A DNA stretch of 64,000 nucleotides from Diospyros lotus (lineage: Eukaryota > Streptophyta > Magnoliopsida > Ericales > Ebenaceae): NCBI RefSeq assembly GCF_014633365.1, contig NC_068338.1, forward strand, positions 12,534,616 to 12,598,615. The letters run 5' to 3'. The notes beneath the pieces were generated by a model that was given only the letters and a program-made list of their open reading frames with translations, searched no databases and was not told the DNA's origin. Shown in pieces: positions 1-12,499 of this stretch (positions within the stretch are counted from its first letter, which is position 1; every line of letters begins with the position of its first letter). The translations under genes were made by a program, and so were the position numbers.

Positions 1-446
1 TAATTCTAAAACTATTAATTAAAGAGTTTAATTAAGAAACCTATGAGATGTGTTTAAATTAGACCAATAAGTTGGGCCTAATGTAGCCCAATATCCTACA
101 TCTAGTCTAATGGTGGACTTAAGGGATCACACACTTAGATCGAGCTTAGTTCACAATTAAAGGAGAGAACCGACCCAATATTATTAGGGTCCAGCCCTAA
201 AACGTTTAGGGTTTTGTTATGGCATGATTAGGGTTTTATACTCTATAAATATGCTATTTCTAAACACAAAAAGGAAATGAGAAAGTTTTTAATTCTCTCT
301 CAAAACGTCCAACGTTGCTAGCACAACTTGGGACGTCATGGAAATGGTCAATCGTGTGGACTAACTTAGAGGAGTTCGTGCTTGCGTCTCTATTGATCGG
401 ATACAAATGGGATCAAAGGTGTCAACTGTACGGTCACGGTTTCCCA
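1..446 (+). mobile_element. Ty1/copia LTR remnant (R/U5 side)
   Basis: This segment has LTR-like architecture rather than coding content. A TATA box (TATAAATA, 244-251) sits in an AGGGTTT-rich AT context, followed by a pyrimidine-rich ctctct leader and a terminal ...cccaaca at 446. It abuts reverse transcriptase sequence directly, so gag, protease and integrase are missing. The simplest reading is a diverged 5' LTR joined to RT by internal deletion. It resembles the promoter part of the LTR at about 3600-3950 in layout (TATA, ctctct, gctagcac), but identity is low, so the assignment is tentative. Its left end is outside the window. Confidence 0.45.
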
Positions 447-1668
447 ACAAATAGTATCCTATCATGACTATGAGATTTGGAATATGGATGTCAAAATAGA
501 TTTTCTTAATGAAAACCTAGTTGAGAATGTGTATATGACACAACCCGACGATTTTGTCATCCAAGAAGATGCAAATAAGAATTGTATGTTACAAAGAGTC
601 GTTTATGGTCTAAAGCAAGCATCTAGGAGTTGGAATCAACATTTTGATGAAACAATCAAAGAGTTTGATTTTTCACAAAACGAAGATGATCCTTGTGTTT
701 ACAAGAAGATTAGTGGGGGCATGATGGTCTTTTTAGTCCTATATGTGAATGATATACTGCTCATAGGGAATGATGTTCCCATGTTGCAATAAGTTAAAAG
801 ATGGCTTTCAAAAAATTTCTCCATGAAAGATTTGGGAGAAAAAAACCTATATTATAGGAATAAGGATTTATAGAGGTAGATCAAAGAGGTTGCTAAGACT
901 CTCCCAAAGCATGCACATTAATAAGGTGCTAAAAAGGTTTAGCATAAAAGATTCTCGGAGGGGAAATCTTCCTATTTCATATGGAATATATCTCTCCAAG
1001 GCTATGTGTTTGAAGACACAAGATGAGAGAGAAAGGATGAGTCGAGCACCATATACCTCGGCCATTGGCTCGATCATGTATGCCATGTTATGTACGAGGC
1101 CTGATGTCGCATATGCTTTGAGTATATGTAGTAGATATTAGGCTGATCCATGTGAGAAATACTGGATTATAAGAAGAACATCCTTAAGTACATGAGAAGG
1201 ACTAAAGAGATGTTCTTGGTATATGGAGAATGAGAGCCTACCGTGAAGGGGTTTATGAATGTTAGTTTCCAGTCTGAACATGATGATTTTAAGTCACAGT
1301 TAGGATTCATATTCTGCCTGAATAGTGGGGTCGTTTGTTGAAAGAGTTCCAAATAAGAGACAATTATAGATTTAACAACTGAGGCTGAATACATAGCATC
1401 CGCTGAAGTAGTTAAGGAGGTTGTACGGATTCGTAAGTTCATTGGTGCACTTGGAGTGGTTTCCAATATTGTTGATACAATAATAATGTATTGTGACAAC
1501 AATGGAGCCATCGTGCAAGCGAAGGAACCACAGTCTCATCAATGGACCAGACATGTATTGTGGCATTACCATCTAATAAGGGAAGTTATTAGCCGGGGTG
1601 ACATGTGTATAGAGAAAGTACCGACGGATGACAACATCGCAGATCCGTTCACTAAAGGTCTGTCATAG
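447..1668 (+). pseudogene. Ty1/copia reverse transcriptase - RNase H remnant
   Basis: This is the C-terminal half of a Ty1/copia polyprotein. At 484-792 the frame reads MDVKIDFLNENL... then YGLKQASRSW, both typical of copia RT. The catalytic YVDD is YVND at 742-753, a loss of one metal-binding Asp. Further pieces (890-1141, 1372-1668) carry the RNase H TEAEYIA motif near 1378 and the closing DDNIADPFTK segment ending at 1665. In-frame stops at 790 and 1139 and shifts between pieces make it non-functional. The wording of the motifs is closest to the Tork/Angela type, which is an inference. A polypurine tract (1732-1742) and the 3' LTR follow. Confidence 0.9.
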
Positions 1669-2055
1669 GAGAAACATGAAAATCATGTTTGATCATCAGG
1701 TATGAGATACATGACTGATTGGCTCTAGTCCAAGTGGGAGATTGTTAGTGTAGGTGCTCTAGACCCAATCAGATTGAGAAAATTGTACACTAATATTTGT
1801 AATCATATTTTCTTTTGAACAAAAGAGTTATTTAATCTTACAAGAAGTTGTTTTATTAGTTTCTTGTTATTATTGTAATGACCGGATAAAACTAGATAAA
1901 AATCCATATGATATATACTGTGATTAATCTATAAAGATGTAGGATAATGCATTATAGTTTGTAGACATCATTAAATGTTCTAAGTCATAGCTGTAATACC
2001 CCGAGAGCCCAGAAAAAAGTAGTATATATCGATGATAAGTAAGGAAGGAAACAAT

Positions 2056-2160
2056 ACCAGCTGGATACCTTTTGGGCTGAATGTAGGCAAAGAACTCTGG
2101 GGTTAAGTGTGCTTGAGCTGGGGAAGCTCAAAAATGGGTGACCCCTTGGGAAGTTCGCAT
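2056..2160 (+). ncRNA. 5S rRNA-like segment in Cassandra LTR (decayed)
   Basis: Within the 5' LTR, a box-A-like segment (about 2103-2118, TTAAGTGTGCTTGAGC) and a box-C-like segment (2136-2154, GGGTGACCCCTTGGGAAGT) keep the order and spacing of the 5S rRNA internal promoter. Compared with copy K, the box A CpG is TpG and GGATGGG is disrupted, so RNA polymerase III use is doubtful. It is not a genuine 5S gene: the flanks are LTR sequence. Confidence 0.7.
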
Positions 2161-2219
2161 AAGCCCATCAGGATAAGTTGTTCCAGTCATTCCTATCGCT
2201 TGATGCGGGATGTTACAGG

Positions 2220-2231
2220 TGGTATCAGAGC
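2220..2231 (+). other. Primer-binding site (tRNA-iMet), Cassandra copy 1
   Basis: TGGTATCAGAGC lies two bases after the 5' LTR end. It is complementary to the 3' end of plant initiator-methionine tRNA and fixes the element's orientation as plus. Confidence 0.9.
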
Positions 2232-4071
2232 CGACCCCCGAGCCTCTGAGCACGGTGGTGGGGCAAACCTTAACGAAGACGTTGAGTCCCTAAGGGGGGT
2301 GTGTAGGCACCTTAAGTGAATCCCAAATCAGCCATGCATAGAGGGGAGATCTGGGGCCGGTTGTAAGGTCGCATAATGAGGACGTCATGTGCTCAAGGGG
2401 GGAGAATATAATACCCCGAGAGCCCAGAGAACGGTAGTATATATCGAGGATAAGTAAGGAAGGAAACAATATTAGCTGGATACTTTTTGGGCTGAATGTA
2501 GGCAAAGAAATCCAGGGTTAAACGTGCTTAAGCTGGGGAAGCTCAAGGATGGGTGACCCCTCTGGGAAGTTTGTGTACCCATATGTATGGGGATGCTTAG
2601 ACAAGTACATAGGTGACTAATGTTGGAGAATGTGTCACTAGACATGACTCGCCATGAGAATCCATTTTGGTTATATGTTGATGGAATTCTCATACGAGGT
2701 GGGTGTAACTAATCCTTGGACTTGAAGTTGTCACGATCATCTCATAAGAAGATTGATATACTTTGACATCGTTTTGATGAGCCCTAGTCAAAGGCTGCAC
2801 GTGGGGCGATCATTGGGCATATCATGTGGCTTATGGAGATGGGTGCATAACCAAGATAGGACTCGTCTATCCCTTGATAGAGGATGATGTATCTAAGGCG
2901 TCTTTAGTGGATATTCACTTTAAATCCATGGCCATGGTGAAAGAGATTAATAAGAAGTTATTGATTCACTTTCTATTAAGTGGGGATATCTGGATGACCG
3001 AAGAAAACTCATGTAATCGTAATCAAGCAACACATCGCTAGACTTGAGATCACAGAAGATACATTAACGAGAGGATCGAATTACACAGTAACCATGTTTG
3101 TGAAAGGTTATTTATGGATGATGAATCATTCTAAAAAATTGGGTAGGCATAACGCCTTACTAGATGTCAATCTTGTCTTATATGTTCATACCGACACATT
3201 GCCAACATATTTGGAAGCTAATGAATCATGCACAATAGGTACGGTTCCTGGCTTAAACCAGGAGAGGGGACGTATGGTTAAGTGGGACACTTCGACGAGA
3301 AGTTGTGTTATTGTAGGTTCACGGAAAAAAAAAAAAAAATAGACGTAATGACGTCGTTATGAAGATGGTCATCATAAAGGAACAACTTTCCTAAAATGGC
3401 AATTGATTAAATTAGAAATAAATTTGTAATTTAATAATTTTTTATTTGTTGTAGTGAAAAATAGGAAATAAAATATTTGGACTTAAATTAATAACTAGGC
3501 TAGGTTAGATTTGGCTAAATATTATATTTGAGCTAAATTAGATTTGTACCAAATATTTTATTTAAACTTATAATTGTGTCTGGACCATTTAATTAAGTTT
3601 CTAGTTAGACTAGGATAAATGGGTCGGCCCATATCGATTTAGGGTTTAGGAAACCCTAGGAGGCATTGCTCTTCTTTAAATACCCCTTTATGGGTTGCCC
3701 AAATTAACGAATGGTTTTGTGGATTTTTCAAGAGTTGAAAAATTGTTATTCACTCTCTCCTGTTTCTTTTCTGCATCGATTCAAAACGAGAAGGTTCTTC
3801 CATCCATACACAAGCCGCAAAAAGGAGAAGGAGCTAGCACTCTCATTCTGCTCTCCTGGCCAACGGATGTGTGCCGCGTATCACTAGTTAAAAGCCGGAC
3901 ACTTGGACGACTTGGATCCGCAAACAACACAAAAATCTAAAGGTTAGATTTATTTTATTATGTATGTGATTGTTTTGATTTTAACGTTGATCCAATTGCC
4001 AGGATCGGCGTAAGATTCAAAATTTTGAACTACGTTGCTTGCCCCATAGCAATCATGCTTTACTTTCAACA

Positions 4072-6799
4072 GCCACATCGCTATCTTTACCAGCAGCATG
4101 ACCTCAGGTTCCAAGCAAGGTGTTTGCACTATCAGCAGCTAAAGGGGATGAGGGAATGAGATAGTGCAAGGTATACTTTCCTTATATAACTCTGATGTCC
4201 GTGTTCTATTTGATACAGGTTCTACACATTCCTTCATAGCGCCACATGTTTTGCATCTAATTCCCACTACTTGTAGTCATTTTCCATATATCCTTTTTGT
4301 CACTACACTCGGTGGTAGTAAGTTACTTGGTAGTAAAGTGGTGTGGGAATGTGAGATTGTGGTTCATGATCGGGTTTTGTCGGGGGATCTTGTGGTGCTC
4401 GCCATTCATGACTTTGACCTTTTGTTAGGGATTGACTAGTTATCTCGACACTATGCCAAGGTAGATTATCAACGAAAGATAACCATTTTTGAGAATCCGC
4501 ATCAGGCACTTATTATATAGTAGGAAGTTAAGAGAATGGTGGAGACACCTATGTTCTCTTTGGTGTAAGCAGGAAAGTTAATCTAGCAGGGGAGTGAGGC
4601 ATACCTTGCCTTTGTAACAATTACTTTTGGTGGGAAGAAAGAGTTGGTTGATCTTCCTATTATCCGAGATTTTTCAGATGTGTTTCCAGAGGAGTTATCG
4701 GGTTTACCACCTCGTGGGGAGATTGACTTTACTATTGAGTTGCTTCCAGGCACTAAACTTGTTTCCAAGACTCCCTACCGTATGGCTACTAATGAATTGA
4801 AGGAGTTGAAGGTGCAGGTGTAGGAACTTTTGGATAAGGGTTTCATATGGCCTAGTTCGTCGTTGTGGGAGTGCCGGTGTTATTCGTGTGTAAGAAGGAT
4901 GGTTCTATGCGGTTGTGTATTGACTATAGGCAACTTAACCAAGTGACGGTGAAGAACAAGTATTCATTACCTCGTGTGGATGATTTGTTAGACTAGCTTG
5001 GAGGAGCCTCGGTGTTTTCCAAGATTGACTTACGTTCAGGGTACCATCAGGCGTGTGTGAGAGATGAGGATATCTCAAAGACATAATTTCACATAAGGTA
5101 CAGGCATTATGAGTTTGTAGTCATGCCATTCGAGTTTACTAATGTGCCGACGACATTCATGGATTTGATGAACTGAATTTTCAAGGACTATTTGGATAGT
5201 TTTTTCATCGTCTTCATTGATGACATCCTAGTTTATTCACCTAGCTTGTGGAGTCATGAGGATCATTTGAGGTTAGTGTTACAAAGACTCCGGGAAGAGT
5301 GATTATACGCTAAGTTTTCTAAATGTGAATTTTGGCAGACTTAGATAGTATTTTTGGTTCACGTAGTTTTTGACGAGGGCGTAGCTATGGATCTCGAGAA
5401 GATTAAAGTTGTGTTGGATTGGCTAAGGCCTACTACTGTGACAGAGGTTGGGAGTTTTCTGGGTCTTGCTAGATATTATCAACACTTCATTGAGGGGTTT
5501 TCTCTTTTGACTTTTCCTATGACTAAGTTAACAAGTAAATGAGTTAGCTTTATTTAGGGCGATGCTTGTGAGAGTTGTTTTCAGGAGTTAAAACAGCGGT
5601 TGACTTCAACACTTATGTTAGCCGTACCCAAGAGTGGTGAGTCATTTACAATTTATAGTGATGCCTCGTATACAGGTCTAGGTTGTGTTTTCAAAGCTAA
5701 GGGATGTCCCAAGTACGTACTGTGCTTATAGAACATCTATTTAGGCTTAGTGGACTGGATACGAGACTGACAGCAACAGGATGAGAGGTTGGCTCATATT
5801 ATGGCGGCTATGGATAGGTTTGGACCTTTGGGATATAGTCAAAGGGATGATGGTTTGCTGTTGTTTCATGATCGGATTTGTGTGCCAGGTGATGAGAAGA
5901 TTAGACAGGAGATATTGTCAGAGGCTCATCGATCCCGTTACACCATACACCCAGGGGTAGGAAAGATGTATTAGGACTTGTGCCATCAATATTGGTGGAT
6001 GGGCATGAAGAGACAGATAGTTGAGTATGTGTCTCGTTGCTTGGTATGTCAACAGGTTAAAGCTGAACACCAAAGGCAAGCAAGTTTGCTGCGTCCCTTA
6101 TCTATTCCAGAGTGGAAGTGGGACCAGATTGCCATGGATTTCGTATTCGGATTACCCCGTACCAATAGAGGTCATGACACCATATGGGTGGTTATCGATA
6201 AACTGACAAAGCGACTAACTTTCTACATGTTAAGAAGACATATCCTATGCATTATTTAGCCAAGTTTTTGGGAGGCGTTACAGAGTGTTATGGGGACGAG
6301 GTTAAGTTTCAATACGACATTCCATCCCTAGACTGATGGGTAGATGGAGCGGACTATTCAGAATTTAAAGGATATGCTCCAAGCATGAGTGCTAGATTTT
6401 TTGGGGAATTGGGATGAACACCTATCGCTGGTATAGTTTGCTTATAATAACAACTACCAATTTAGCATTAAGATGGCACCATTCGAGGCACTGTACGAAC
6501 ATCCTTGCAAATCTCCATTATGTTGGGCTAAAGTTGGAGATAGATTGGTGTTAGGGCTAGACATTGTTGAACAGACCATAAAGAAGGTTAAAGAAATAAG
6601 AGCACGGATGAAGATTGCTTGAGATCGCCAGAAGAGCTATGCAGATAAGCAATGACAGGACCTAGAGTTTGCTGTAGGAGAGCATGTTTCCTTCGGGTGA
6701 TGCCAATGAAGGGTATACGCCATTTTGGAGTTTTTGGTAAGCTTAGTTTGCGTTATGTGGGCCTGTTTGAGGTATTGGAGTGGATTGGACCATTGGCAT
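4072..6799 (+). pseudogene. Gypsy element A: protease-RT-integrase remnant (5' part)
   Basis: A decayed Ty3/gypsy pol region, continued at 35970 after a 29-kb insertion. Protease (4164-4439) shows LFDTGSTHSFIAPH. RT (about 4680-5560) is recognisable in patches, such as [21 protein letters not shown] and [12 protein letters not shown] wording, but has many stops and shifts. Most of RNase H is lost around 5700-5770. Integrase keeps the zinc-finger part (EAHRSRYTIHPG, then CLVCQQVK) and AMDFVFGLP at 5789-6259. A further deletion near 6250 removes the second catalytic Asp region. The frame runs to ...GPLA at 6799, where a solo LTR interrupts it. The lineage is chromovirus-like, judged from the chromodomain-like tail after the nest. 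It is truncated at 4072 by the copia element. Confidence 0.9.
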
Positions 6800-8317
6800 T
6801 GTAACACCCTAGATTTTCAAAATCAAAATGAGGTAATACCTGAGATTGTTAGGTTCTAATACTTGAGGAAATAAGTCGTTTCAAGGGATTATAGAAGTCT
6901 TGAGACAAGGCTTAAGTTTCTGAACCAGTGGCAAAATCGTAAATACTGAAGTTCAGGTAAAAGTGTAATTTACCTAAAAATCTTGGGGTATTAGCGTAAT
7001 TTATCCATTTTATAGGGACCAAAAAGTACAATTAAAAATGGCTCGACGACCAAGTTGCAAGGGCCTAAGTACAAATTACTCGAAAAGTTCAGGCCAAGGT
7101 ATAGTTCTTGAAACCTATAGCTAGATCATTGGAATAATGAATTGGACCAACTAAACCATTTGGGAGTAATGATGGCGGATTCCAAACTTATTCCAATATA
7201 GTTAAGTCATGATTGCGGATTTCAAACTCAAATCAAATGGAGCTTTGGATTCCAAACTTTATTAAATTCAATTAAGAGACGAGTGGTGCATTTGGGTTGG
7301 ATGCACATGGGAGAAATGATGAAGCCTTATCCTCAATGACATATGGCAATCAACCATTGACCACTTGGAAGATAAGATAAGGTCACATGATGGCTCATAA
7401 TGACCTCTTGAGGTGGTATTGCGTGATTTTCCAAGGAAAAGCTTACTTAGTCTCTAAGTTTGCAAAAGTCTCCAAACCTTATCCCTAAGGACATGTGGCA
7501 AGCATTCATTGGCCACTTGGAGATAGGATTTGAAGTGTAATGATGAGAAATGTGGAAAATGCAATTAACCATGTGGGATATAGTTGTTAATTAAAGGTGT
7601 AATGATGGGAAATGTAGAAAATGTAATTTACCATGTGGGATGTAATGATGGGGAATCTTAAAAATCAAATTAAACATGTGGAGGTTCAAAATATCAGGGA
7701 CACGTGGCACACTTTGGTTGGATGCACATGGATGGAATGATGACGTGACATGTGGCGCGATTTGGTTCGTCCAAGTTTCCTATAAATAAGGGCTTTGGGG
7801 TTATTCATTTGGGCACCAAGAAAGGAGGAAAATGAAGGGAGTTTGAGAGAGAAAACGCTGCCAAAAGAAGGTAGAAAATCTGCCAAAGAACGAGGGAGAA
7901 AAGGCCTTGTTAGGGAAGATCGGGTCACCACCATAAAACGTTCCAAACGACATTGAAACTGCAAAAGAACTCATTCCCGCTTGTTATAAACAGTGTTTCC
8001 TAGGGTAAACTTTCAAGGTGAGTGGTTTCTGCATGCTTCTTCGTTCCTCTTGATTATTCGTTGGTCTCAATTGTAAGGGGTTGGACTCCGATCACATGCC
8101 TACAGGTGGGGCTGAGGCGTTTCACACGAGGGTCGATCAGAATGATGGTGACTCGGGGAGACTACTTGATATATTACTTTTTTGCTCTTGCATGCACTGT
8201 TTCCTTTCTTTCTTACCACTCACTTAGATGTTATTATCTAACTTCGGGTGTTTTATACCCCTGAAACATTCAACATTCCAAGTATATCAAAAGTGTCAGG
8301 TGTTCTAGGTTCCAGTT
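6800..8317 (+). mobile_element. Gypsy solo LTR D, 5' part
   Basis: The segment begins TGTAACACCC at 6800 directly after target GGCAT (6795-6799). It continues at 35588-35964, where the same GGCAT follows. Together the pieces make about 1.9 kb of LTR with no internal region, so D is a solo LTR. The promoter is at TATAAATA 7781-7788, with a G-box/ABRE-like CACGTGGC (7701-7708) about 75 bp upstream. A diverged tandem repeat of roughly 40-80 bp period (aatgatgggaaatg...catgtggga) lies at 7535-7680. A paired inverted-repeat module is at 8222-8280. Short ORFs here are chance. Element E interrupts it at 8318 with TSD CAGTT. Confidence 0.88.
8222..8280 (+). other. Paired inverted-repeat module in LTR D
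   Basis: CTTAGATGTTATTATCTAAC is a TTAGAT/ATCTAA hairpin. About 22 bases on is GAAACATTCAACATTCC, a diverged GGAAC/GTTCC palindrome. The same two-part module, at a similar distance from the LTR 3' end, occurs in the LTRs of B, H and F in this window. Confidence 0.75.
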
Positions 8318-10807
8318 TGTAATGCCCCGTTCCCACTCGCGGGTGTTACCGACGATAATCTCCTGGATTCCTCGCCCCAAAGCCCGAATTTGAAGGGTAG
8401 ACTATGTTTCATGACGAAACGCCCTAGGTGGGAACTAGGCTTCGTCTGGCCCTTCACTTACCCAGGATCCATAAACACCCTAGGACCTCACGAGTTTCTT
8501 ATGAACGAAGAAATAACCCGCTACACCGCCTAAGGGCCTCAAGATGCTTCTTAACACCGGGCTAGACTAAGGGGAAACTCATACTCAGAAAATCCTCCAA
8601 TTTTCCAACATTTCATCACTCGGGGACTCCTTCGGGGAATTTTATAATTTTTTTTTTCTATAGCCCAAAATCTCCCAAAATTGGGCTTAATTATTCCCCC
8701 TTTTATTCCCCTAATTTCAGAATTTTTTTTTCCTCCCTCGCGGGCCCCACGGCCGGCTGGGTCCTCCGCGCGCTAGTTGGGGCGGCCGCGCGGGTTGGCC
8801 TCAGCCGCGGCCACGCAGGCTGGCTGTGCGCGCTGCTGGCAGCGCCTGGCGCGCTCGCACGTCCCGGCGCCCGCGTGCCCGCGCGGCCCTGTGCCCGCGC
8901 CCACACCTGCTGCCCCTGCTGCCTGCTGTGGCCCCGGCGTGGCCCCGACTTGACCCAAAATTATTTCTTGGGCGTTTTTGCCCAAATTTTCCAGATTTCC
9001 TATACAACTTGCATACATAAAAAATACCACTTTTTTTTTTTCAACAAAGCTTGTACAGCCCTCTTGATGCTTAAATCCCCTTTTATTAAAAATATAGCTT
9101 TACAATATGTTTGCTACATCATACATCAATAAAAAAAATAATTTACAACATGCTTAGGCTTCCAAAACCCAAGCTAAATTACATGAGTTCCTTAGGGTCT
9201 TCATTTCATTAAGCATGCTTAACCTTCCAAGATCCCTTCCTTCTTGCACATGAGATACCTACATGGTGAGGATAAAAACCTCATGAGCTATTAAACTCAA
9301 TAAGGGTGCAATGACAATAGTATGAATCATGAAAATAAATGTGATGCCAATGCATGTATGCAACATGGTTAGGGCTTCCACATCCTCACAACCACCTTGG
9401 TTTGAGGCTTTAATCTACCCTACCCCACTCAACCTCATGGCCATAGGTCCTAGAACAAACAACATGCCAATGCACACATAGAATTCATGCATCATACTTA
9501 CAACTTGCAAGCCATCATCCCATGGGGCTATCCCTTACCTTTTCCATTTCTTTTGAAGCTTTAAGAATTTCCTAGCTTCACTTCTAACTCTTCCCATTGA
9601 AAGAATCTAGCCATATAATGGATCACAAAGTATTAAAGAAATTTCAAGAAAGGAAATTTAGCCTTAAAATGGCCAAGACACATACTTTCTTACCTTTCTT
9701 TCTTCTTTATTCTTTCTTCTCAATGGAAGACTTCTTCATTGCTTTCTTTCTTCTTTCTCTTCAAATGGGGAAAAGTTTGAGAGAAAGGCTCTCCTTCTCC
9801 TTTTATAGGCAATTATTTTCTTTATTCATTTTGATTTAATTCTATGGCAAGAATAAATCCTAGCCCTTGGATTTAATGTGAGTTGGAAGAACCCATCCTA
9901 GCCATCCAAATAAAGCACAATCCATGTGCTCTTGTCTTCTTTAATCCCCACCATTAGATTTCTTTTACTTTTGAAGACTAGATCTCAACCATTCAAATCC
10001 CTTTACATGTGGCAATCCATGCCACTTCTCTTGAATCATCTCAACCATTAGATTTTCAAGGCTTAATCTCCACCCTTAGATCAAGTCTTCCATTCCATAA
10101 ATAGATTTTCTTTTCTATTTATTTAATTTGAGAAATTTTCATGCCATCAACCTTGAAAGACATAATTCAAGGCTTTTCCAATTTATTAAATCCCCATATT
10201 TTCAAGACTTGATCCCAACCATTGGATCATGTACTCTTCCAATACCAAAATTAGCCATTTCTCATATATTTAATTTGACTAATTTCACCCCATCACATGA
10301 GTGACCACTTGAGAGACATATATAATTTCTTTCCCATTTAATTTAATGGGACCATTTTCCATCATTAATGCTTGACCATTTTCCCTTTTCTTTTGCATTT
10401 TCCTTTTTTTTTGCAACATAATCATGTCTCCCATTAATTGCAAGAATGACCATATTCCAATTTCTTTTGCAATTAATTTAATCTTCCATTTATCTTGGAC
10501 ACCACTTTGCCAAGTGTCACTTCATGCCACCAACCTTGGCTTCCAAGACTAAATCTAAACCATCCATGTGGCACCCCCATATAAATACACCAATTTAGGA
10601 AAAATTAATTATTTCCACTCCCATAATTAATTTCCTCTTTTTCTCATAATTAATTCCTTTATGGAATTTCTCTCCAAAATTACCAAAACACACTTTGTGA
10701 ATTTTCAATCCCATTTATCTCCACATAATGCAAAATGGGAACTAATTCACTTCCATACTTAATTCCACCTTGGAATTATCTCCAATTTACCAAATTATCC
10801 TTTATTG
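8318..10807 (-). mobile_element. Gypsy solo LTR E, main part
   Basis: Bounded by TSD CAGTT (8313-8317 and 35583-35587); the remainder is 35440-35582. In plus-strand reading it starts TGTAATGCCCCG and ends GGGTGTTACA, about 2.6 kb in all, with no PBS, coding or polypurine signals, so it is a solo LTR. The minus strand is preferred because a good TATA box (TATAAAA, complement of 9801-9807) sits mid-element and the minus-strand start TGTAACACCCGG is the common chromovirus form. A GC-rich island occupies 8731-8950. Small ORFs at 8703-9132 arise from that island and a T-rich stretch and are not credible genes. Element B interrupts E at 10808. Confidence 0.8.
8731..8950. other. GC-rich island inside LTR E
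   Basis: About 220 bp of strongly GC- and CpG-rich sequence (gcgcgc, ggccgc, cccgcg runs) stands out from AT-rich flanks. Similar but shorter CGCGTG-rich blocks occur downstream of the TATA box in LTR B (11876-11936, 34036-34097) and LTR F (61441-61533). No gene is supported in it. Confidence 0.8.
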
Positions 10808-12499
10808 AGTAATACCCGGTATTAAATAATAAGAGAATTTTCGAAGGTATGGGTCAAAAATGATATTTAGCAAAGTTTCGGGCCTAGGTGCAATATTCGA
10901 AACTTATACGAAAGAGGAATGACTAAGTTAAGATGAGCCAATTGACGAGAGACGGCACAATTAGACAATATTTGATAAAATCAGGGATTTTCAAAGGTTT
11001 GAAGTCAAAAGCACGCAATTAGGAGAGTTCGGGCAAAAGTGCAGATTTTGCAAAATATCATAGGGAGGTCGAAACGACGAATTTTTCAGAAATTCCAAAA
11101 GGAAATGGAAAATATAGAACTTGAGGACCGTTGTGGAAGTGTTAGAAAGTCCAGGGGTATCTAAGAAAGGGAGGAAATTCAATTAAAAGAAGGCTGGGGG
11201 CTAAAATACAATTTTTGCAAAGTTCTTGGTGTGAAACCGACTGGCCGCCTATGGCGGCCGGCGGTCGCTTCTGGGGCATCGGGCAGGTCGCCCGAAGGCT
11301 CTAGGCTAGCCTCCAGACGATGATGGTCTCGTTGGGAGCTTCCATTGGCCGGAAAATGGTGTGATTTGATCGGAAATCATGGCCAAAAGATTTCTGATTT
11401 GGCCGGATCTTTCGAGGGCTTAGGCTCGCGATTTGGTGCTTCTTAGTTGGTTTAGAAGCTAGATCTAGGGTTAAGGGGATAAGGGCAACCGATCTATGGT
11501 GGAAAATCGGGTCGAGAGAGGGTATAAATAGACGTCGAGAGGCCGAGGGTTTTCTTCAAAATCGAGAGAAATTCAGGGCATTCGGGCTTGAATCGAGGCA
11601 CAAGGATAAGGGGCTTTTGTTCTTAGTGTTCTAAGGATCGATTCTGGAAATTTTGGGGGTGTTTGGTGTAGAAATGGAGGGGTTTTAGAAGCTTGGCCAG
11701 AAAAACGAACCGCCGCCGCCACGACCTGCAACTCACTTTTAATCCTACCTCCGGCCACTCTTTCCGACGAACAAGGGCGCCATTGAGGTCGCCTTGAAGA
11801 GCTCTTCAAGCCCCTATAAGAATTTTGGGCATTGGACGTCGCCGGAATCGGAGAAGACGACCGGAGAAGAAAACTGTGCGGCGGCGCGTGGCAGCCACTC
11901 GCGGGACCTCTGGGTGGCGCGTGAGGGCGCGTGAGATATGATTTTTATGTGTTTTTAATTTCATAATTTAGGTAAAATTATTCTAGGAATTATCATGGAA
12001 AAATATTTTGTGAAAATTGATGTTAGGTATTTTTAATATTTTTCCGAAGGTAGAAATGTTTGAAAATTAAATAAAAATAGAGAAAATTGTGGAAAAATAG
12101 AAATGTTGATTCCAAAGGTCTTAAATGGTGAAATAGGAATCAATTGGGTCATTGGAAGAAAAATTACACAATTTTTGAGGTGTGGCACGTTTTTCGAGGC
12201 GAAATCCGGACTTTTCCAAATTGAGGTGAGTGGTTTGATTCCAGCTTTTCCTTGTCTTGAAAGTGTTTTTAGGTGCTTGTGGTGATTTCTAGTGAGCGGT
12301 TATACCCTCCTAGAGATAGATTGTTTTACAAGGCTTTTACTTATGATCATTGTGTCGATATTTGCTACATTGCATTAACTGTTTTATTTTAAAATGTTGG
12401 TGCATGGTGTGTAAATTTTTCATATCGTGTGGGGTCAAGTCTAATTCCATCGTTGGGTCCGTATGGGGCGGTATGGGGTCTACTTGAGATTGAGACAAT

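Larger units (their letters stand above)
1992..2577 (+). mobile_element. Cassandra-type TRIM retrotransposon, copy 1 (3' truncated)
   Basis: A small non-coding LTR element. The 5' LTR is 1992-2217 (226 bp, TGTAATACCCC...GATGTTACA). It is followed by a primer-binding site for initiator-Met tRNA (2220-2231), about 170 bp of internal sequence, a purine tract (near 2391-2404) and a second LTR from 2407. The second LTR begins TATAAT instead of TGTAAT and breaks off near 2577, about 50 bp short. Each LTR carries a 5S rRNA-like segment, the hallmark of Cassandra. The internal purine tract and PBS match copy K at 56726-57389. With no coding capacity, it would depend on proteins from other elements. 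Confidence 0.9.
1743..4071 (+). mobile_element. Ty1/copia 3' LTR, interrupted by Cassandra
   Basis: The LTR starts at TGTTAG immediately after the purine tract AAGTGGGAGAT. It is interrupted at 1992-2577 by a TRIM element and appears to resume to about 4071, where ...ctttcaaca meets gypsy protease sequence. The right part has a core promoter-like stretch: AGGGTTTAGG repeats, a TTTAAATA box near 3676 and a ctctctcc leader. Nothing coding is visible in 2578-3695, where short ORFs lack recognisable domains and an A15 tract lies at 3326-3340. The stop at 4071 coincides with the truncated start of gypsy A, suggesting the copia element inserted into A. Continuity across the whole span is inferred. 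Confidence 0.5.

Noticed and set aside
2056..2160. Genuine 5S rRNA gene
   Set aside because: The segment is embedded in an LTR present twice per element; it is Cassandra's 5S-derived sequence.
8703..9132. Overlapping GC-rich ORFs (Ala/Arg/Pro-rich) on both strands
   Set aside because: They arise from the GC-rich island of LTR E, overlap in several frames, have no recognisable domain, and lie in an LTR.
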